From positions 1,663,622 through 1,727,621 of the forward strand of contig NZ_FXBQ01000001.1 of assembly GCF_900177545.1 (NCBI RefSeq): a stretch of DNA of 64,000 nt, written 5' to 3'. The notes under the pieces were generated by a model. The model searched no databases. It was not told where the DNA came from and saw only the letters and a list, made by a program, of their open reading frames with translations. The stretch is from Maritimibacter sp. HL-12 (GTDB lineage Bacteria > Pseudomonadota > Alphaproteobacteria > Rhodobacterales > Rhodobacteraceae). Below, piece after piece: positions 16,481 to 27,366 of this stretch (positions are counted from its first letter, which is position 1; the number at the start of each line of letters is the position of its first letter). The translations under genes were made by a program, and so were the position numbers.

Positions 16481-18295
16481 ATGATGCGGGCCAAGACCCC
16501 GCCAAGGGGCGGAAGGAAACCGAGCCGAGGCAGTTCTGTGCCGCACCGAGAATCATGGCCCGTGCGAAAGACGCGCTGGATGAACCGCTGGCACGCCCGC
16601 CGCGCGGCCCGCGCCCGGACTCCAACCGGCTTTGTCTCGCAGCCCGAACCGCGCTCGATCGGCAGTTTTGCCAAGGGCAAACAGCTGGTTGCGGGAAACC
16701 TGCTGTTTGCCGGGCACCTCCTGGAAGCGAAGAAGGGATCGGTCTGGGCGCTGGAGCCGCCTGGAGCCGCCTTTGCCGAGGTGCTGCACGGGTTTGGCTG
16801 GCTCGACGATCTTGCAGCCCTTGGCGATCATGCCGCCCGGGGCAAGGCACAGGACTGGACCTTCGACTGGATCGAACGATTCGGCGGAGGCAAGGGTCCG
16901 GGATGGACCCCCGACCTTACCGGACGACGTCTCATTCGCTGGATCAATCACGCCCTTTTGCTGCTCTCGGGGCAGGAAAGCGAAGCGCACGAGGCGTTCT
17001 ATCGCTCGCTTGGGCAACAGACGCTGTTTCTGGCCCGCCGCTGGCCCGCCGCTTCGCCCGGCTTGCCCCGCTTCGAAGCACTGACCGGCCTGATCTATTC
17101 CGGGCTTTCGCTCACCGGCATGGAAGCACACGTAGAGGCCGCGACGCGCGGACTGGCGCGGGAATGCCGGGACCAGATCGACGCGGAGGGGGGTATCCCG
17201 ACGCGTAACCCCGAGGAACTGCTGGAGATTTTCACATTGCTCAACTGGGCCGCGCTGGCGCTTGCGGAAAGCGGGCGGATGGCCCGGCCCGAGCATATCG
17301 CGGCAATCGAGCGCATCGCCCCGACGTTGCGCGCCCTGCGCCACGCCGATGGCGGGCTTGCCCGGTTTCACGGTGGTGGACGCGGCACCGAGGGGCGGCT
17401 TGATCAGGCGTTGGCCACCTCCGGTGTGCGCGCCAGCACGAATGCCGGGCTCGCCATGGGGTTTGCCCGGCTGCACGGCGGGCGCACCACGCTGATCATG
17501 GACGCCGCCGCGCCGCCACGGGGCGACGCCTCCGCCAACGGGCACGCCTCGACGCTGGCCATCGAGATCACCTCCGGACGCCGGCCGTTGATCGTGAGTT
17601 GCGGCTCGGGGGCGGAATTTGGCGAGGCGTGGCGCAAGGCTGGCCGGGCCACGCCCTCGCACTCGGTGCTTGGCATCGACGGCGTGTCCTCGTCGCGGCT
17701 TGCCTCGCCGCAACGTAGCGGCGGGGGTGAGCGTGCGCTTCTGGAGCGGGGGCCGAGCGCAGTGCGCGTTCAGGAAATCGAGGGCGAAGGCGTTTTCGGG
17801 ATCGTGGCGGGGCATGATGGCTACGTTGCCAGCCACGGGCTGGAATACACGCGGCGGCTGGAACTGACCGTCGATGGCCGCATGCTGCTTGGCGAGGAAA
17901 CCCTTTCCGCCGTTTCCGATGCGGAGCAGGAGATCTTTCGTGCCGCGCTCGACAGAACCGGGCTTGTCGGCATCCGCTTCGCCCTGCGCTTCCATCTTCA
18001 CCCCGACGTGGACGCGGCGATCGACCTTGGCGGCACCGCCATTTCGATGGCCCTCAAATCTGGTGAAATCTGGGTGATGCGCTACGAAGGTGCCGCCAAT
18101 CTTTCGCTCGAACCCGGCGTTTTCCTCGAAAAAGGTCGCCTGAAGCCGCGTGCGGCAAAACAGGTGGTTCTCTCCGGCGTCGCTTTAGACTATGCGACGC
18201 GCATCCGCTGGTCGCTCGCCAAGGCGCAGGACACCCCGGTTGGGTTGCGTGATCTGGTGCGGGACGAGCCGAGCGGGCTGCCAGAAGACACCTGA
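16481..18295 (+). CDS. Heparinase II/III-family protein
   Basis: A protein of up to 604 residues with an all-alpha N-terminal half ([20 protein letters not shown]) and a beta-rich C-terminal heparinase II/III domain ([22 protein letters not shown]). The family cleaves acidic polysaccharides by beta-elimination, but this cytoplasmic-looking subgroup has no demonstrated role that I know of. The start is unresolved: ATG 16481 has no good ribosome-binding site and codons before about 16560 look non-coding; GTG 16538, GTG 16562 and ATG 16580 are alternatives. It lies 27 bp after rsmB and 10 bp before purH. Confidence 0.85.
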   Translation: MMRAKTPPRGGRKPSRGSSVPHRESWPVRKTRWMNRWHARRAARARTPTGFVSQPEPRSIGSFAKGKQLVAGNLLFAGHLLEAKKGSVWALEPPGAAFAEVLHGFGWLDDLAALGDHAARGKAQDWTFDWIERFGGGKGPGWTPDLTGRRLIRWINHALLLLSGQESEAHEAFYRSLGQQTLFLARRWPAASPGLPRFEALTGLIYSGLSLTGMEAHVEAATRGLARECRDQIDAEGGIPTRNPEELLEIFTLLNWAALALAESGRMARPEHIAAIERIAPTLRALRHADGGLARFHGGGRGTEGRLDQALATSGVRASTNAGLAMGFARLHGGRTTLIMDAAAPPRGDASANGHASTLAIEITSGRRPLIVSCGSGAEFGEAWRKAGRATPSHSVLGIDGVSSSRLASPQRSGGGERALLERGPSAVRVQEIEGEGVFGIVAGHDGYVASHGLEYTRRLELTVDGRMLLGEETLSAVSDAEQEIFRAALDRTGLVGIRFALRFHLHPDVDAAIDLGGTAISMALKSGEIWVMRYEGAANLSLEPGVFLEKGRLKPRAAKQVVLSGVALDYATRIRWSLAKAQDTPVGLRDLVRDEPSGLPEDT

Positions 18296-18305
18296 GGGAT
18301 CTTAC

Positions 18306-19895
18306 ATGACCGACCAGACTCGCGTGCGACGTGCGCTGATTTCCGTTTCCGACAAAACCGGGCTTGCCGATCTGGGTCAGTCGCTGGAGGCGCGTGGGGT
18401 CGAGATCCTCTCCACCGGTGGCACCGCCAAGGCCCTGCGCGACGCAGGTGTGACCGTGCGCGACGTGGCAGACGTGACGGGCTTTCCCGAGATGATGGAC
18501 GGGCGGGTGAAAACGCTGCACCCGATGGTGCATGGCGGGCTCCTGGCGCTGCGCGACAACGCCGAGCATGTCGCCGCGATGGAAGCGCACGGGATCGGTG
18601 CGATCGACCTCCTCGTGGTGAACCTCTACCCGTTCGAGGCGGCGCTCGCACGCGGGGCGGATTACGACGAGATGATCGAGAACATCGACATCGGCGGCCC
18701 GGCGATGATCCGCGCGGCGGCCAAGAACCATGCCTTCGTCACCACCATCGTCGACGTCGAGGATTACGGCAAACTGCTCGGAGACATGGACCAGCACGAC
18801 GGCGCAACCTGCCCGCGGTTTCGCAGGAAGATGGCGCAGGTCGCCTTTGCCCGCACCGGGGCCTATGACGCAGCCGTGTCGAACTGGCTGGCCGACGCAC
18901 TCGAGATTGCCGCGCCGCGCCGCCGGGTGGTGGCTGGCAAACTCGCGCAAACCCTGCGCTACGGCGAGAACCCGCACCAGCAGGCGGCCTTCTATACCGA
19001 TGGCAGCGGGCGCCCCGGCGTGGCGACCGCCGTGCAGCACCAGGGCAAGGAATTGTCCTACAACAACATCAACGACACCGACGCGGCTTTCGAGCTGGTG
19101 GCCGAGTTCGACCCCGCCGATGGCCCCGCCGTTGCGATCATCAAGCACGCCAACCCTTCCGGCGTGGCGCGCGGAGCGACCTTGCTCGAAGCCTACCGGA
19201 AGGCCTTCGACTGTGACCGCACGTCGGCTTTCGGCGGCATCGTGGCCCTGAACCAGCCGCTTGACGGCGAAACCGCGCGGGCGATTGCCGAGATCTTCAC
19301 CGAGGTGGTGATCGCGCCCGGTGCGAGCGCCGAGGCGATGGAAGTGTTCGCCGCGAAGAAGAACCTGCGCCTGCTCACCACCGAAGCCCTGCCCGATCCG
19401 CGCGTGGGCGGGATGACGGTGCGGCAGGTGTCTGGCGGGCAGCTTTTCCAGAACAAGGACAACGGCTTCATCGGCCGTGACGATCTGAAGGTCGTCACGA
19501 AAATAGCGCCGACGGAAGCGCAACTGGACGATCTGTTGTTTGCCTGGAAAGTGGCCAAGCACGTGAAGTCGAACGCCATCGTCTACGTCAAGGGCCTCGC
19601 CACCGTGGGCGTTGGCGCGGGCCAGATGAGCCGGCTGGATTCGGCCAATATCGCCGCGATCAAGGCCGGTCGGATGGCAACCGAACTGGGGTTGGATGAA
19701 AGCCCGGCGATCGGCTCGGCGGTGGCCTCGGATGCATTCTTCCCTTTCCCCGACGGGCTGATGGAAGCGGCGGCGGCAGGTGCCTCCTGCGTGATCCAGC
19801 CCGGCGGTTCGATGCGGGATGACGAGGTGATCGCGGCAGCCGACGAAGCCGGTCTGGCCATGGTCTTCACCGGCATGCGGCATTTCCGACACTGA
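18306..19895 (+). CDS. purH: Bifunctional AICAR formyltransferase/IMP cyclohydrolase
   Basis: A 529-residue PurH. The N-terminal IMP cyclohydrolase (MGS-like) domain starts [15 protein letters not shown] and contains [13 protein letters not shown] and [14 protein letters not shown]. The C-terminal AICAR transformylase carries the conserved KHANPSG motif and the late DAFFPFPDG segment. It performs the last two steps of IMP synthesis. The start at ATG 18306 gives the usual N-terminus; an upstream extension lies inside the preceding gene. lspA begins 1 bp after its stop. Confidence 0.97.
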   Translation: MTDQTRVRRALISVSDKTGLADLGQSLEARGVEILSTGGTAKALRDAGVTVRDVADVTGFPEMMDGRVKTLHPMVHGGLLALRDNAEHVAAMEAHGIGAIDLLVVNLYPFEAALARGADYDEMIENIDIGGPAMIRAAAKNHAFVTTIVDVEDYGKLLGDMDQHDGATCPRFRRKMAQVAFARTGAYDAAVSNWLADALEIAAPRRRVVAGKLAQTLRYGENPHQQAAFYTDGSGRPGVATAVQHQGKELSYNNINDTDAAFELVAEFDPADGPAVAIIKHANPSGVARGATLLEAYRKAFDCDRTSAFGGIVALNQPLDGETARAIAEIFTEVVIAPGASAEAMEVFAAKKNLRLLTTEALPDPRVGGMTVRQVSGGQLFQNKDNGFIGRDDLKVVTKIAPTEAQLDDLLFAWKVAKHVKSNAIVYVKGLATVGVGAGQMSRLDSANIAAIKAGRMATELGLDESPAIGSAVASDAFFPFPDGLMEAAAAGASCVIQPGGSMRDDEVIAAADEAGLAMVFTGMRHFRH

Positions 19896-19896
19896 T

Positions 19897-20376
19897 ATGC
19901 GCTGGATGATCACCACCGCGGCGACCATCATCGCTCTCGACCAGATCAGCAAGGTCTGGATCGTGCATTTGCTCGACCTGAAGTCGCGGTTGCAGATCGA
20001 CGTTCTGCCGCCCTACCTCACCTTCCGCATGGCATGGAACCGCGGCGTGAACTTCGGCCTCGGGGCCTCCGACAGCGACGTGATGCGCTGGGTTCTCATC
20101 GCCGTGGCGCTGGCGATCTCCGCCTGGGTCGTCTGGTGGGTGCGCAAGGAGGCCATGGGTCGGCTCGGGCAGGTTTTTGCCGGCCTCCTCCTTGGCGGGG
20201 CGATCGGCAACGTGATCGACCGGTTGATTTACGGCGCGGTCGCGGATTTTCTCAACATGTCATGCTGTGGCTTCCACAATCCATGGTCATTCAACATCGC
20301 GGATGCGGCGATCTTCGCGGGCGCGATCGGCCTCGTGTTGTTCGCGGGCGAAAAAACCGACCCAAAGACCCCGTGA
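19897..20376 (+). CDS. lspA: Lipoprotein signal peptidase II
   Basis: A 159-residue inner-membrane aspartic protease with about four transmembrane helices. The family motifs are present: [21 protein letters not shown] and the paired catalytic aspartates in AVADFLN and FNIADAAI. It cleaves prolipoprotein signal peptides ahead of the lipidated Cys. The gene begins 1 bp after purH. The next gene encodes a predicted lipoprotein, a natural client. Confidence 0.95.
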   Translation: MRWMITTAATIIALDQISKVWIVHLLDLKSRLQIDVLPPYLTFRMAWNRGVNFGLGASDSDVMRWVLIAVALAISAWVVWWVRKEAMGRLGQVFAGLLLGGAIGNVIDRLIYGAVADFLNMSCCGFHNPWSFNIADAAIFAGAIGLVLFAGEKTDPKTP

Positions 20377-20431
20377 CGCGCCGAATCTTATGCGGTAAAG
20401 AGGAGGCGAAGCTCGGGTGAAGGAGACGTCC

Positions 20432-20965
20432 ATGCGGGGCACGTTCGGCAAAACTGTCTTGGCGATTGCCGGGCTGGCGGTGCTGGTTGCCTGCGAGAGC
20501 GACCAGCCGGAGTTGATGAATATCAAGTCCGATACGCCCGATGAATTTCGCATCCTGCCGACCAAGCCGCTGGAAGCCCCCGAGGATTATGCCGCGCTGC
20601 CAGAACCGACGCCGGGCGGCACGAACCTTGTTGACCCCAACCCACGTGCCGATGCGGTGGCCGCGCTCGGCGGCAACCCCGACCGATTGGATCGCGGGCA
20701 GATCTTCGCCGGCGAGCAGGCGCTGATATCGCATGCCGGGCGTTACGGCGTTTCGGCCAACATTCGCGAGACGCTGGCCGAGGAAGACCTCGCCTGGCGG
20801 CGCGACAATAACGGCCGCATCCTCGAGCGGCTGTTCAACGTGAACGTCTATTATTCGAGCTACAAGCCGATGTCGCTCGATCAGCACGTCGAACTTGACC
20901 GGCTGCGCAGCGCCGGGGTCTGGACCCCGTCGGCCCCGCCCGATCCCCAGATCAAGGTCGAATAA
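20432..20965 (+). CDS. DUF3035 lipoprotein
   Basis: A 177-residue predicted lipoprotein with a signal peptide and the lipobox LVAC, the Cys being followed by ESDQPE. The rest is hydrophilic and proline-rich, ending in GVWTPSAPPDPQIKVE, and matches the DUF3035 family found in Rhodobacteraceae. An AAGGAG ribosome-binding site precedes ATG 20432; an in-frame GTG at 20417 is less likely. Function unknown; the position behind lspA and ahead of two secreted M16 peptidases suggests an envelope role. Confidence 0.82.
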   Translation: MRGTFGKTVLAIAGLAVLVACESDQPELMNIKSDTPDEFRILPTKPLEAPEDYAALPEPTPGGTNLVDPNPRADAVAALGGNPDRLDRGQIFAGEQALISHAGRYGVSANIRETLAEEDLAWRRDNNGRILERLFNVNVYYSSYKPMSLDQHVELDRLRSAGVWTPSAPPDPQIKVE

Positions 20966-21055
20966 CGCGGGCCTCCACTCCGTTCACTTCCCCGCGTGGG
21001 GGCCTTGCCCCGGCACGGGGAACGTCTAGCTTGCCTCTTGATCGGAGGACAAACC

Positions 21056-22393
21056 ATGCGCGCCTTGCTCGTTGCCATTCTTGCCCTGTTCCTGGCTCTT
21101 CCCGCGCAGGCGGCGGAGCAGGTGACGGGTTTCACCCTCGACAACGGCATGGAGGTGGTGGTGATCGAGGATCACCGCGCGCCGGTTGTCGTGCACATGG
21201 TCTGGTACCGCATCGGCGCGGCGGATGAGCCGCCCGGCAAATCGGGCATCGCGCATTTTCTCGAACACCTGATGTTCAAAGGCACCGAGAGCCGCGCATC
21301 GGGGGAGTTCTCGCGGGTGGTCGAGGCCAATGGCGGCTCCGACAATGCCTTCACCTCCTACGATTACACCGCCTACTTCCAGCGCGTTGCCGCCGACCGG
21401 CTCGGGCTGATGATGGAGATGGAAGCCGACCGGATGCGCAACCTCGTGCTTGCGCCCGAGGCGGTGGATACCGAGCGCGAAGTGATCCTCGAAGAGCGCG
21501 CCTCGCGGATCGATAATGACCCCTCTGCGCTGTTCCGTGAAGAATTGCGCGCGACGCAGTATCGCAACCATCCTTACGGCATTCCGATCATCGGCTGGCG
21601 ACACGAGATGGAAGCGCTTTCGCGCGAGGATGCGCTGGCTGCCTATGATCGCTTCTACGCACCCAACAACGCGATCCTGATCGTCGCGGGCGACGTGACG
21701 CCGGACGAGGTGCGCAAGCTGGCCAAACAGCATTACGGCCCCCTTGCGCCTTCTGACGGGATCGCCCCCCGGGATCGCCCGCAGGAACCCCCGTCGCGGG
21801 GCGAGCGGCGTCTGGAAATGAGCGATCCGCGCGTGGCCCAACCCTCGCTTGTGCGCACCTACCTCGCGCCCGCGCGCCGCTCCGGGGCGCAGGAAGAGGC
21901 GGCAGCACTGACATTTCTCGCGCAGTTGCTTGGTGGGTCGGGAGCCACTTCCGTCCTCGGAAATGCGCTCGAATTCGAAAACAATACAGCGGTCTACACG
22001 AGCGCGGGCTATGGTGCGACGTCGCTCGATGACAGCACGTTTTCCTTCGTCGTGGTGCCTGCCGAGGGCGTGAGCCTCGAACAGGCGGAGGCCGCGCTCG
22101 ACGCGGCGCTTGAGGACTTCATGGAAACCGGGCCGGACCCCGACAGGTTCGAGCGGATCAAGATGCAGGTCCGGGCGTCCGAGATCTATGCGCTGGACGA
22201 TGTGGGCAACCTCGCCAACCGCTACGGCCGCGCGCTGACGAGCGGGTTGACCATTGCCGATGTGCAGGCTTGGCCCGAGGTGTTGCAGGCCGTCACGCCC
22301 GAAGACGTGATGGAAGCCGCCGCGAAGGTGCTCGACAGGCCCAGCGCGGTGACAGGTTGGCTGTCGCCGGATGTTGAGGAGGACGCGCAATGA
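21056..22393 (+). CDS. M16 zinc peptidase, catalytic subunit
   Basis: A 445-residue M16 (pitrilysin/processing peptidase-like) protein with a signal peptide (MRALLVAILALFLALPAQA). The inverted zinc motif HFLEH is at 67-71 and the distal Glu in DTEREVILEER. An ATCGGAGGACAAACC ribosome-binding site precedes the ATG. It overlaps the second M16 gene by 4 bp (ATGA). The pair probably forms a heterodimer of one active and one inactive chain, as in mitochondrial processing peptidase and its bacterial relatives. Location is likely periplasmic. Confidence 0.93.
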   Translation: MRALLVAILALFLALPAQAAEQVTGFTLDNGMEVVVIEDHRAPVVVHMVWYRIGAADEPPGKSGIAHFLEHLMFKGTESRASGEFSRVVEANGGSDNAFTSYDYTAYFQRVAADRLGLMMEMEADRMRNLVLAPEAVDTEREVILEERASRIDNDPSALFREELRATQYRNHPYGIPIIGWRHEMEALSREDALAAYDRFYAPNNAILIVAGDVTPDEVRKLAKQHYGPLAPSDGIAPRDRPQEPPSRGERRLEMSDPRVAQPSLVRTYLAPARRSGAQEEAAALTFLAQLLGGSGATSVLGNALEFENNTAVYTSAGYGATSLDDSTFSFVVVPAEGVSLEQAEAALDAALEDFMETGPDPDRFERIKMQVRASEIYALDDVGNLANRYGRALTSGLTIADVQAWPEVLQAVTPEDVMEAAAKVLDRPSAVTGWLSPDVEEDAQ

Positions 22394-23703
22394 AACGCCT
22401 TGCCGCCTCGTTCGTTCTTCTGCTCCTCGTCGCTCTGCCCTTGCGCGCGGAGATCGACATTGCCGAGATCACCACGCCCGGCGGATTGAAAGCCTGGCAC
22501 GTTGAAGAGACCTCGATTCCCTTCGTCGCGCTGGAACTGAGGTTTCGTGGCGGTGCTTCGCTCGATGCGCCGGGCAAGCGCGGGGCGATCAACCTGATGA
22601 CGGCGTTGCTGGAAGAGGGGGCAGGCGATCTTGATGCCCGCGGCTTTGCCGAGGCACGCGAGGCGCTGGCGGCGAGCTACCGTTTCAGCACGGGCGACGA
22701 CGGCCTCTCGATTTCGGCCCAGTTCCTCAACGAGAACCGGGATCAGGCGGTTGCGCTCCTGCGCAAGGCGCTGCTGGAGCCACGTTTCGATGAAGACGCG
22801 ATCGAGCGGGTGCGTGCGCAGATTCTGGCCGGGCTGAAGCGCCGCGAAACCGACCCCGACACGATCGCGGGCGCGGCTTTCGATGAACTCGCCTACGACG
22901 ATCACCCCTATGGCAGCTACTACGGCGGCACGGTCGAAAGCGTCACGTCCCTCACCCGGGCCGATATTCTCGATGCCTTCACCCGCGCCATTGCACGCGA
23001 CCGGCTCTATATCGCGGCCGTGGGCGACATCTCGGCGGAGGAACTTGGCGCGCTGCTCGACGGGTTGCTTGGCGACCTGCCCAAGGAAGGCGCGCCTATG
23101 CCTGAGAACGTGGCTTTCGGGGCAACCGGAGGGATCACCGTGCTGCCCTTCGACACGCCGCAATCGGTGGCGCGGTTCGGTCACGCCGGGGTCGAGGTCG
23201 GCACGCCCGAGTTCTTCCCTGCGTTCATCCTCAACACCATCATGGGTGGCGGCGGGTTCAACAGCCGGTTGATGACGGAAGTGCGCGAAAAGCGTGGGCT
23301 GACCTATGGCATCCGGACCTACCTGATCGATTCCGAATTCAGCGAATCCCTTATCGGGTCGGTATCGACGGTGAATGCGCGGATGGCGGAGACCATAGAC
23401 GTGGTGCGCGGCGAGTGGGAGCGGATGGCGCGCGAAGGCGTGACCGCAGAAGAACTGGAGACCGCGAAGATCTATCTCACCGGGGCCTACCCGCTGCGGT
23501 TTGACGGCAACGCCCCGATTGCGCGGATTCTCGTCAACATGCAGATGCAGGGCTACCCGACGAGCTACGTGAAAACCCGCAACGCGATGATCGAGGCGGT
23601 GACGCTGGAGGAAATCAACCGTGTGGCCGCCCGGCTGTACAGGTCCGATGATCTGCGTTTCGTGATCGTGGGCGCGCCCGAAGAGCTCGAAAGCGACGAG
23701 TGA
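22390..23703 (+). CDS. M16-family peptidase subunit lacking the zinc motif
   Basis: A 437-residue M16 protein with its own signal peptide (MKRLAASFVLLLLVALPLRA). Where the active partner has HFLEH, this chain reads NLMTALLEEG, so the zinc ligands are missing and it is presumed non-catalytic. It retains the glycine-rich loop (NTIMGGGGFNSRLMTEVREK) that in processing peptidases helps admit substrate to the partner active site. It overlaps the catalytic-subunit gene by 4 bp, supporting obligate pairing. Confidence 0.92.
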   Translation: MKRLAASFVLLLLVALPLRAEIDIAEITTPGGLKAWHVEETSIPFVALELRFRGGASLDAPGKRGAINLMTALLEEGAGDLDARGFAEAREALAASYRFSTGDDGLSISAQFLNENRDQAVALLRKALLEPRFDEDAIERVRAQILAGLKRRETDPDTIAGAAFDELAYDDHPYGSYYGGTVESVTSLTRADILDAFTRAIARDRLYIAAVGDISAEELGALLDGLLGDLPKEGAPMPENVAFGATGGITVLPFDTPQSVARFGHAGVEVGTPEFFPAFILNTIMGGGGFNSRLMTEVREKRGLTYGIRTYLIDSEFSESLIGSVSTVNARMAETIDVVRGEWERMAREGVTAEELETAKIYLTGAYPLRFDGNAPIARILVNMQMQGYPTSYVKTRNAMIEAVTLEEINRVAARLYRSDDLRFVIVGAPEELESDE

Positions 23704-23748
23704 GGCGATTCGGAGGCGTCCGCGGCGAACCTTGCGGCGCGCGGCGGG

Positions 23749-24558
23749 TCAGAGGCCCAGCACGTCCATCATGTCGTAGCTGCCGGGTTTGCGCCCGATC
23801 CCCCAGAGCGCGGCCTTGAGCGCGCCGCGGGCAAAGATCGCGCGGTCGGTGGCGACGTGGCGCAGGATCACCCTCTCGCCGGCACCGGCAAAAATCACAT
23901 CGTGTTCGCCCACGATGTCACCGCCACGGATCGCCGAAAACCCGATATGGCCATCGACGCGCGCACCGGTGATGCCGTCGCGACCACGGTCGGCCACGCG
24001 GTCGAGCTTCACGCCCCGGCCCTCGGCCGCCGCCTCGCCCAGCATCAGCGCGGTGCCGGACGGCGCGTCGACCTTGTGGCGGTGGTGCGCCTCGACGATC
24101 TCGATATCGAAAGCCTCATCGAGCGCTTCGGCCACCTTGCGCGTGAGTTGCACGAGAAGGTTGACGCCAAGGCTCATGTTGCCCGCGCGGATGATCGTGG
24201 CATGGCGGGCTGCCGCCGCAAGGCGGGTCAGGTCGTCATCCCTCAGCCCGGTGGTGCCGATCACATGCACGGCGCGCGCCTGAGCAGCGATATCGGCAAG
24301 CGCCACGGTGGCGGCGGGGGCGGTGAAATCGACCACCGCCTGCGCCTTCGCCATGGCTTCGAGCGGATCGTCGGTTACCGGCACGCCGAGCGCGGCACCG
24401 CCCATCGCTTCGCCGATGTCCTGCCCGATCCAGTCGTGCCCGGGGCGCTCCAAAGCGCTCACGAGCCGCGCGGCGGGGCTCTCGCTCACCAGCTTGACGA
24501 GCATCCGGCCCATCCGGCCCGACGCTCCGTTTACTACGATCCCCGGAAGTTCGCTCAT
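23749..24558 (-). CDS. dapB: 4-hydroxy-tetrahydrodipicolinate reductase
   Basis: A 269-residue DapB. The N-terminal nucleotide-binding motif is [11 protein letters not shown] and the active-site block is [17 protein letters not shown], with the catalytic His and Lys. It makes tetrahydrodipicolinate in diaminopimelate/lysine synthesis. Two adjacent ATG codons follow AGGAGG; the second (24558) has the better spacing. It is convergent with the M16 genes and divergent from rbfA. Confidence 0.96.
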   Translation of the reverse strand: MSELPGIVVNGASGRMGRMLVKLVSESPAARLVSALERPGHDWIGQDIGEAMGGAALGVPVTDDPLEAMAKAQAVVDFTAPAATVALADIAAQARAVHVIGTTGLRDDDLTRLAAAARHATIIRAGNMSLGVNLLVQLTRKVAEALDEAFDIEIVEAHHRHKVDAPSGTALMLGEAAAEGRGVKLDRVADRGRDGITGARVDGHIGFSAIRGGDIVGEHDVIFAGAGERVILRHVATDRAIFARGALKAALWGIGRKPGSYDMMDVLGL

Positions 24559-24627
24559 CATCGCCTCCTGTTTGCCCCGTCCTAAGCCCTGTTGCGCGGG
24601 CAATCAATCGGGCATACATGGGCGCTC

Positions 24628-25035
24628 ATGGCAAAGAACCGCTCTCATACCGGCGAAGGTCCGTCGCAGCGTCAGCTTCGCGTGGGCGAGTTGATCCGGC
24701 GTCGGCTGTCGGACGTGCTCATGCACGGTGATGTGCATGATCCCGATCTCAACCGTCTTTCGATTACCGTGGGCGAGGTGCGTTGCACGCCCGATCTGCG
24801 GATCGCCACGGTCTACGTGATGCCGCTCGGCGGCAAGCTCCGCGACGAGGCGATCGCGGCACTGGCTCGCAACAAGGGCGAGTTGAAGCGTCATATCGGC
24901 AAGGCGACGGCGCTCAAGTTCACCCCCGATCTGCGCTTCGTGATCGACGAGACTTTCGACCAGATGGATGAAACCCGCCGGTTGTTCTCCGACGAGACGG
25001 TGCGGCGTGACGTGGAACACGACGAGGACGAGTAA
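24628..25035 (+). CDS. rbfA: Ribosome-binding factor A
   Basis: A 135-residue RbfA with a single KH-like domain. [19 protein letters not shown] at the N-terminus and [15 protein letters not shown] near the end are conserved. It binds the 30S subunit in late maturation of the 16S 5-prime end. Its stop overlaps the truB start by 1 bp (TAATG). An acidic tail (DVEHDEDE) is at the C-terminus. Confidence 0.95.
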   Translation: MAKNRSHTGEGPSQRQLRVGELIRRRLSDVLMHGDVHDPDLNRLSITVGEVRCTPDLRIATVYVMPLGGKLRDEAIAALARNKGELKRHIGKATALKFTPDLRFVIDETFDQMDETRRLFSDETVRRDVEHDEDE

Positions 25036-25940
25036 TGGCGCGCAGGAAGACGGGGCGCGATGTGCACGGCTGGCTGGTCGTGGACAAGCCCGCAGGCATC
25101 ACTTCGAACGCGGTGGTCAACAAGGTGCGCTGGGCCTTCGGCGCAAAGAAGGCGGGGCACGCGGGCACGCTCGACCCGGAAGCCACCGGCGTGCTCGCCG
25201 TTGCGCTGGGCGAGGCAACGAAAACGGTGCCCTACATCACCGACGCGTTCAAAGCCTACCGCTTCACCGTGAAGCTGGGCGAGGCGACCAACACCGACGA
25301 CGCCGAGGGCGAGGTCATCGCGACCTCCGATCTGCGCCCGGATGATGCCGAAATCGCAGCGGCTCTTGGCGGGTTTACCGGCGAGATCATGCAGGTGCCG
25401 CCGAAGTTTTCCGCCGTGAAGATCGACGGCGAGCGGGCCTACAAGCTGGCCCGCGATGACGAGGAGTTCGAGATCGCGGCCCGGCCGCTCTGGGTCGAAA
25501 GCCTCGAGATGGTGGCGCGCCCCGATGCCGACCACGTGACGCTCGAAATGGTCTGTGGCAAAGGCGGCTACGTGCGCGCCATCGCCCGCGATCTGGGCGC
25601 GACGCTGGGATGCCTGGGCCACGTCGTCGAGTTGCGCCGCACATGGTCGGGCCCGTTCGACGCCGAGGATGGCGTGACCATGGATCTGATCGAAGAACTG
25701 GCAAAGTCGCCGGACCTCGACGACTACCTGCGCCCGCTCGAAGACGGGCTTGAGGATCTGCCCGAACTGAAGGCCACCGCCGAGGGGGCGAACCGGCTTC
25801 GGCATGGCAACCAAGGCATGGTGATCGCCTCCGACGTCGAATATGGCGATGAAGCCTGGGCCAGTTACGAGGGCAAAGCGGTGGCCGTGGGCATCTACAA
25901 GGCGGGCGAGTTGCACCCGAGCCGGGTGTTCAACCTTTAG
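25035..25940 (+). CDS. truB: tRNA pseudouridine-55 synthase
   Basis: A 301-residue TruB. It starts with a [13 protein letters not shown] motif and has the catalytic Asp in [14 protein letters not shown], then [13 protein letters not shown] and a C-terminal PUA-like region. It converts U55 of the tRNA T-loop to pseudouridine. It is co-transcribed with rbfA by a 1-bp overlap. rpsO, which often follows truB in related genomes, lies about 3.9 kb downstream here because of the deoA-to-DUF5665 genes. Confidence 0.96.
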   Translation: MARRKTGRDVHGWLVVDKPAGITSNAVVNKVRWAFGAKKAGHAGTLDPEATGVLAVALGEATKTVPYITDAFKAYRFTVKLGEATNTDDAEGEVIATSDLRPDDAEIAAALGGFTGEIMQVPPKFSAVKIDGERAYKLARDDEEFEIAARPLWVESLEMVARPDADHVTLEMVCGKGGYVRAIARDLGATLGCLGHVVELRRTWSGPFDAEDGVTMDLIEELAKSPDLDDYLRPLEDGLEDLPELKATAEGANRLRHGNQGMVIASDVEYGDEAWASYEGKAVAVGIYKAGELHPSRVFNL

Positions 25941-25966
25941 CGCGGGGCCAGGAGCCTTGGTGGCAC

Positions 25967-27271
25967 TCAGTCGATGATTCTGAGCACGGGGGCCGGCACC
26001 TCCGGAACTTCTCCGATCCGGTAAGCCGACAGAACCTGTTGTTCCGCTGCGTCGGCCTGTGCGTCACTGTCGGCATGGATGCGGCAGAGCGGCGTGCCTT
26101 TGTCCACCTTCACACCAAGATCAACCAATCCTGTCAGCCCGACCGCGGGATTGATGGTGTCATCGGCCCGTCGGCGCCCGCCGCCAAGCTCCACCACGGC
26201 CAGCCCGATGGCGCGGGTATCAATCGCGGCGACATCGCCCGAGGCCGGTGCGAGAACATCGCGCGTCATCTTTGCCGCTGCGAGGTATTTGCCGGGGGCA
26301 CCGATGAAGTCCGCAGGCCCTCCGAGCGCCGAGACCATCCGCCCGAACGCTTCCGCCGCCTTGCCCTCATCGAGCGCCGTCCGTGCCATTGCTTTGCCCG
26401 TGACCCGATCCTCGGCAAGCCCGGTGAGGGCCAGCATTTCGCCCGCGAGCGCCAGCGTGACCGCTTCGAGACGGGGATCGCGATGCGCGCCGGTGAGGAA
26501 ATCGACGGCATTGGCGACTTCGAGCGCGTTGCCGGCGGCAGAGGCCAGCGGCTGGTTCATGTCGGTGATCAGGGCGTGGCAGGGCAGGCCCGCTTCGCGC
26601 GCCACGCCGGTGATGCTCCGGGCGAGATCCATCGCGCCCTCGAAGCTGTTCATGAAGGCACCGTTGCCGGATTTGACATCCATCACCAGACCGCCAAGCC
26701 CGGCGGCCAGCTTCTTCGACAGGATCGAGGCGGTGATCAGCGGCACGCTTTCCACCGTCGCGGTGACGTCGCGGGTGGCGTAGAAGCGCTTGTCGGCAGG
26801 GGCGAGGGCCGAGGTCTGCCCGATGATGGCGCAGCCCACCTCGCTGACCACCCGCCGCAGAAGGGTGTTGTCGGGCTGGCTGGTGTAGCCCGGGATGGCA
26901 TCCATCTTGTCGAGCGTGCCGCCGGTATGGCCAAGGCCGCGGCCCGAGATCATCGGAACGTAGCCCCCGCAAGCGGCCACGATCGGTGCGAGCATGAGCG
27001 AGACGTTGTCGCCCACCCCCCCGGTGGAATGCTTGTCGACCACCGGGCCAGGCAGATCCCATTCGAACACGTCGCCCGAATCGCGCATCGCCAACGTCAG
27101 CGCCGCGGCTTCCGCGTGGGTCATGCCCTGGAAGAACACTGCCATGGCGAAGGCGGCAACCTGCCCCTCGCTGGCCTCGCCCGAGGCGATACCCGCCACC
27201 ATTGCGGCAATCTCGTCGGGGCCGAGCTCCGCACCGTCGCGCTTGTGGCGGATGATTTCCTGAAACAGCAT
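25967..27271 (-). CDS. deoA: Thymidine phosphorylase
   Basis: A 434-residue DeoA. The KHSTGGVGDNVSL signature of pyrimidine-nucleoside phosphorylases is present near residue 84, together with DKMDAIPGYT and MDVKSGNGAFM. It splits thymidine to thymine and 2-deoxyribose 1-phosphate in the salvage pathway. It is transcribed alone, convergent with truB (26 bp apart) and divergent from the DUF1643 gene. Confidence 0.95.
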   Translation of the reverse strand: MLFQEIIRHKRDGAELGPDEIAAMVAGIASGEASEGQVAAFAMAVFFQGMTHAEAAALTLAMRDSGDVFEWDLPGPVVDKHSTGGVGDNVSLMLAPIVAACGGYVPMISGRGLGHTGGTLDKMDAIPGYTSQPDNTLLRRVVSEVGCAIIGQTSALAPADKRFYATRDVTATVESVPLITASILSKKLAAGLGGLVMDVKSGNGAFMNSFEGAMDLARSITGVAREAGLPCHALITDMNQPLASAAGNALEVANAVDFLTGAHRDPRLEAVTLALAGEMLALTGLAEDRVTGKAMARTALDEGKAAEAFGRMVSALGGPADFIGAPGKYLAAAKMTRDVLAPASGDVAAIDTRAIGLAVVELGGGRRRADDTINPAVGLTGLVDLGVKVDKGTPLCRIHADSDAQADAAEQQVLSAYRIGEVPEVPAPVLRIID

Positions 27272-27366
27272 ATAGTCCTCCCGTTCCCGGACACTTTGAC
27301 CCTTCGGACAATATTCGCAAGGGGTGTGCGCTTGCCTTCGGCGGCGCGACCGGCCACAAACTGCCC

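Noticed and set aside
16481..18295. Heparinase-like gene as a horizontally acquired insertion between rsmB and purH
   Set aside because: Composition matches its neighbours and the spacing is operon-like; as far as I recall this order is common in the Rhodobacteraceae.
22390..23703. Second M16 gene as a broken peptidase
   Set aside because: Loss of the zinc motif in one of two paired subunits is normal for the family, and the frame is intact.
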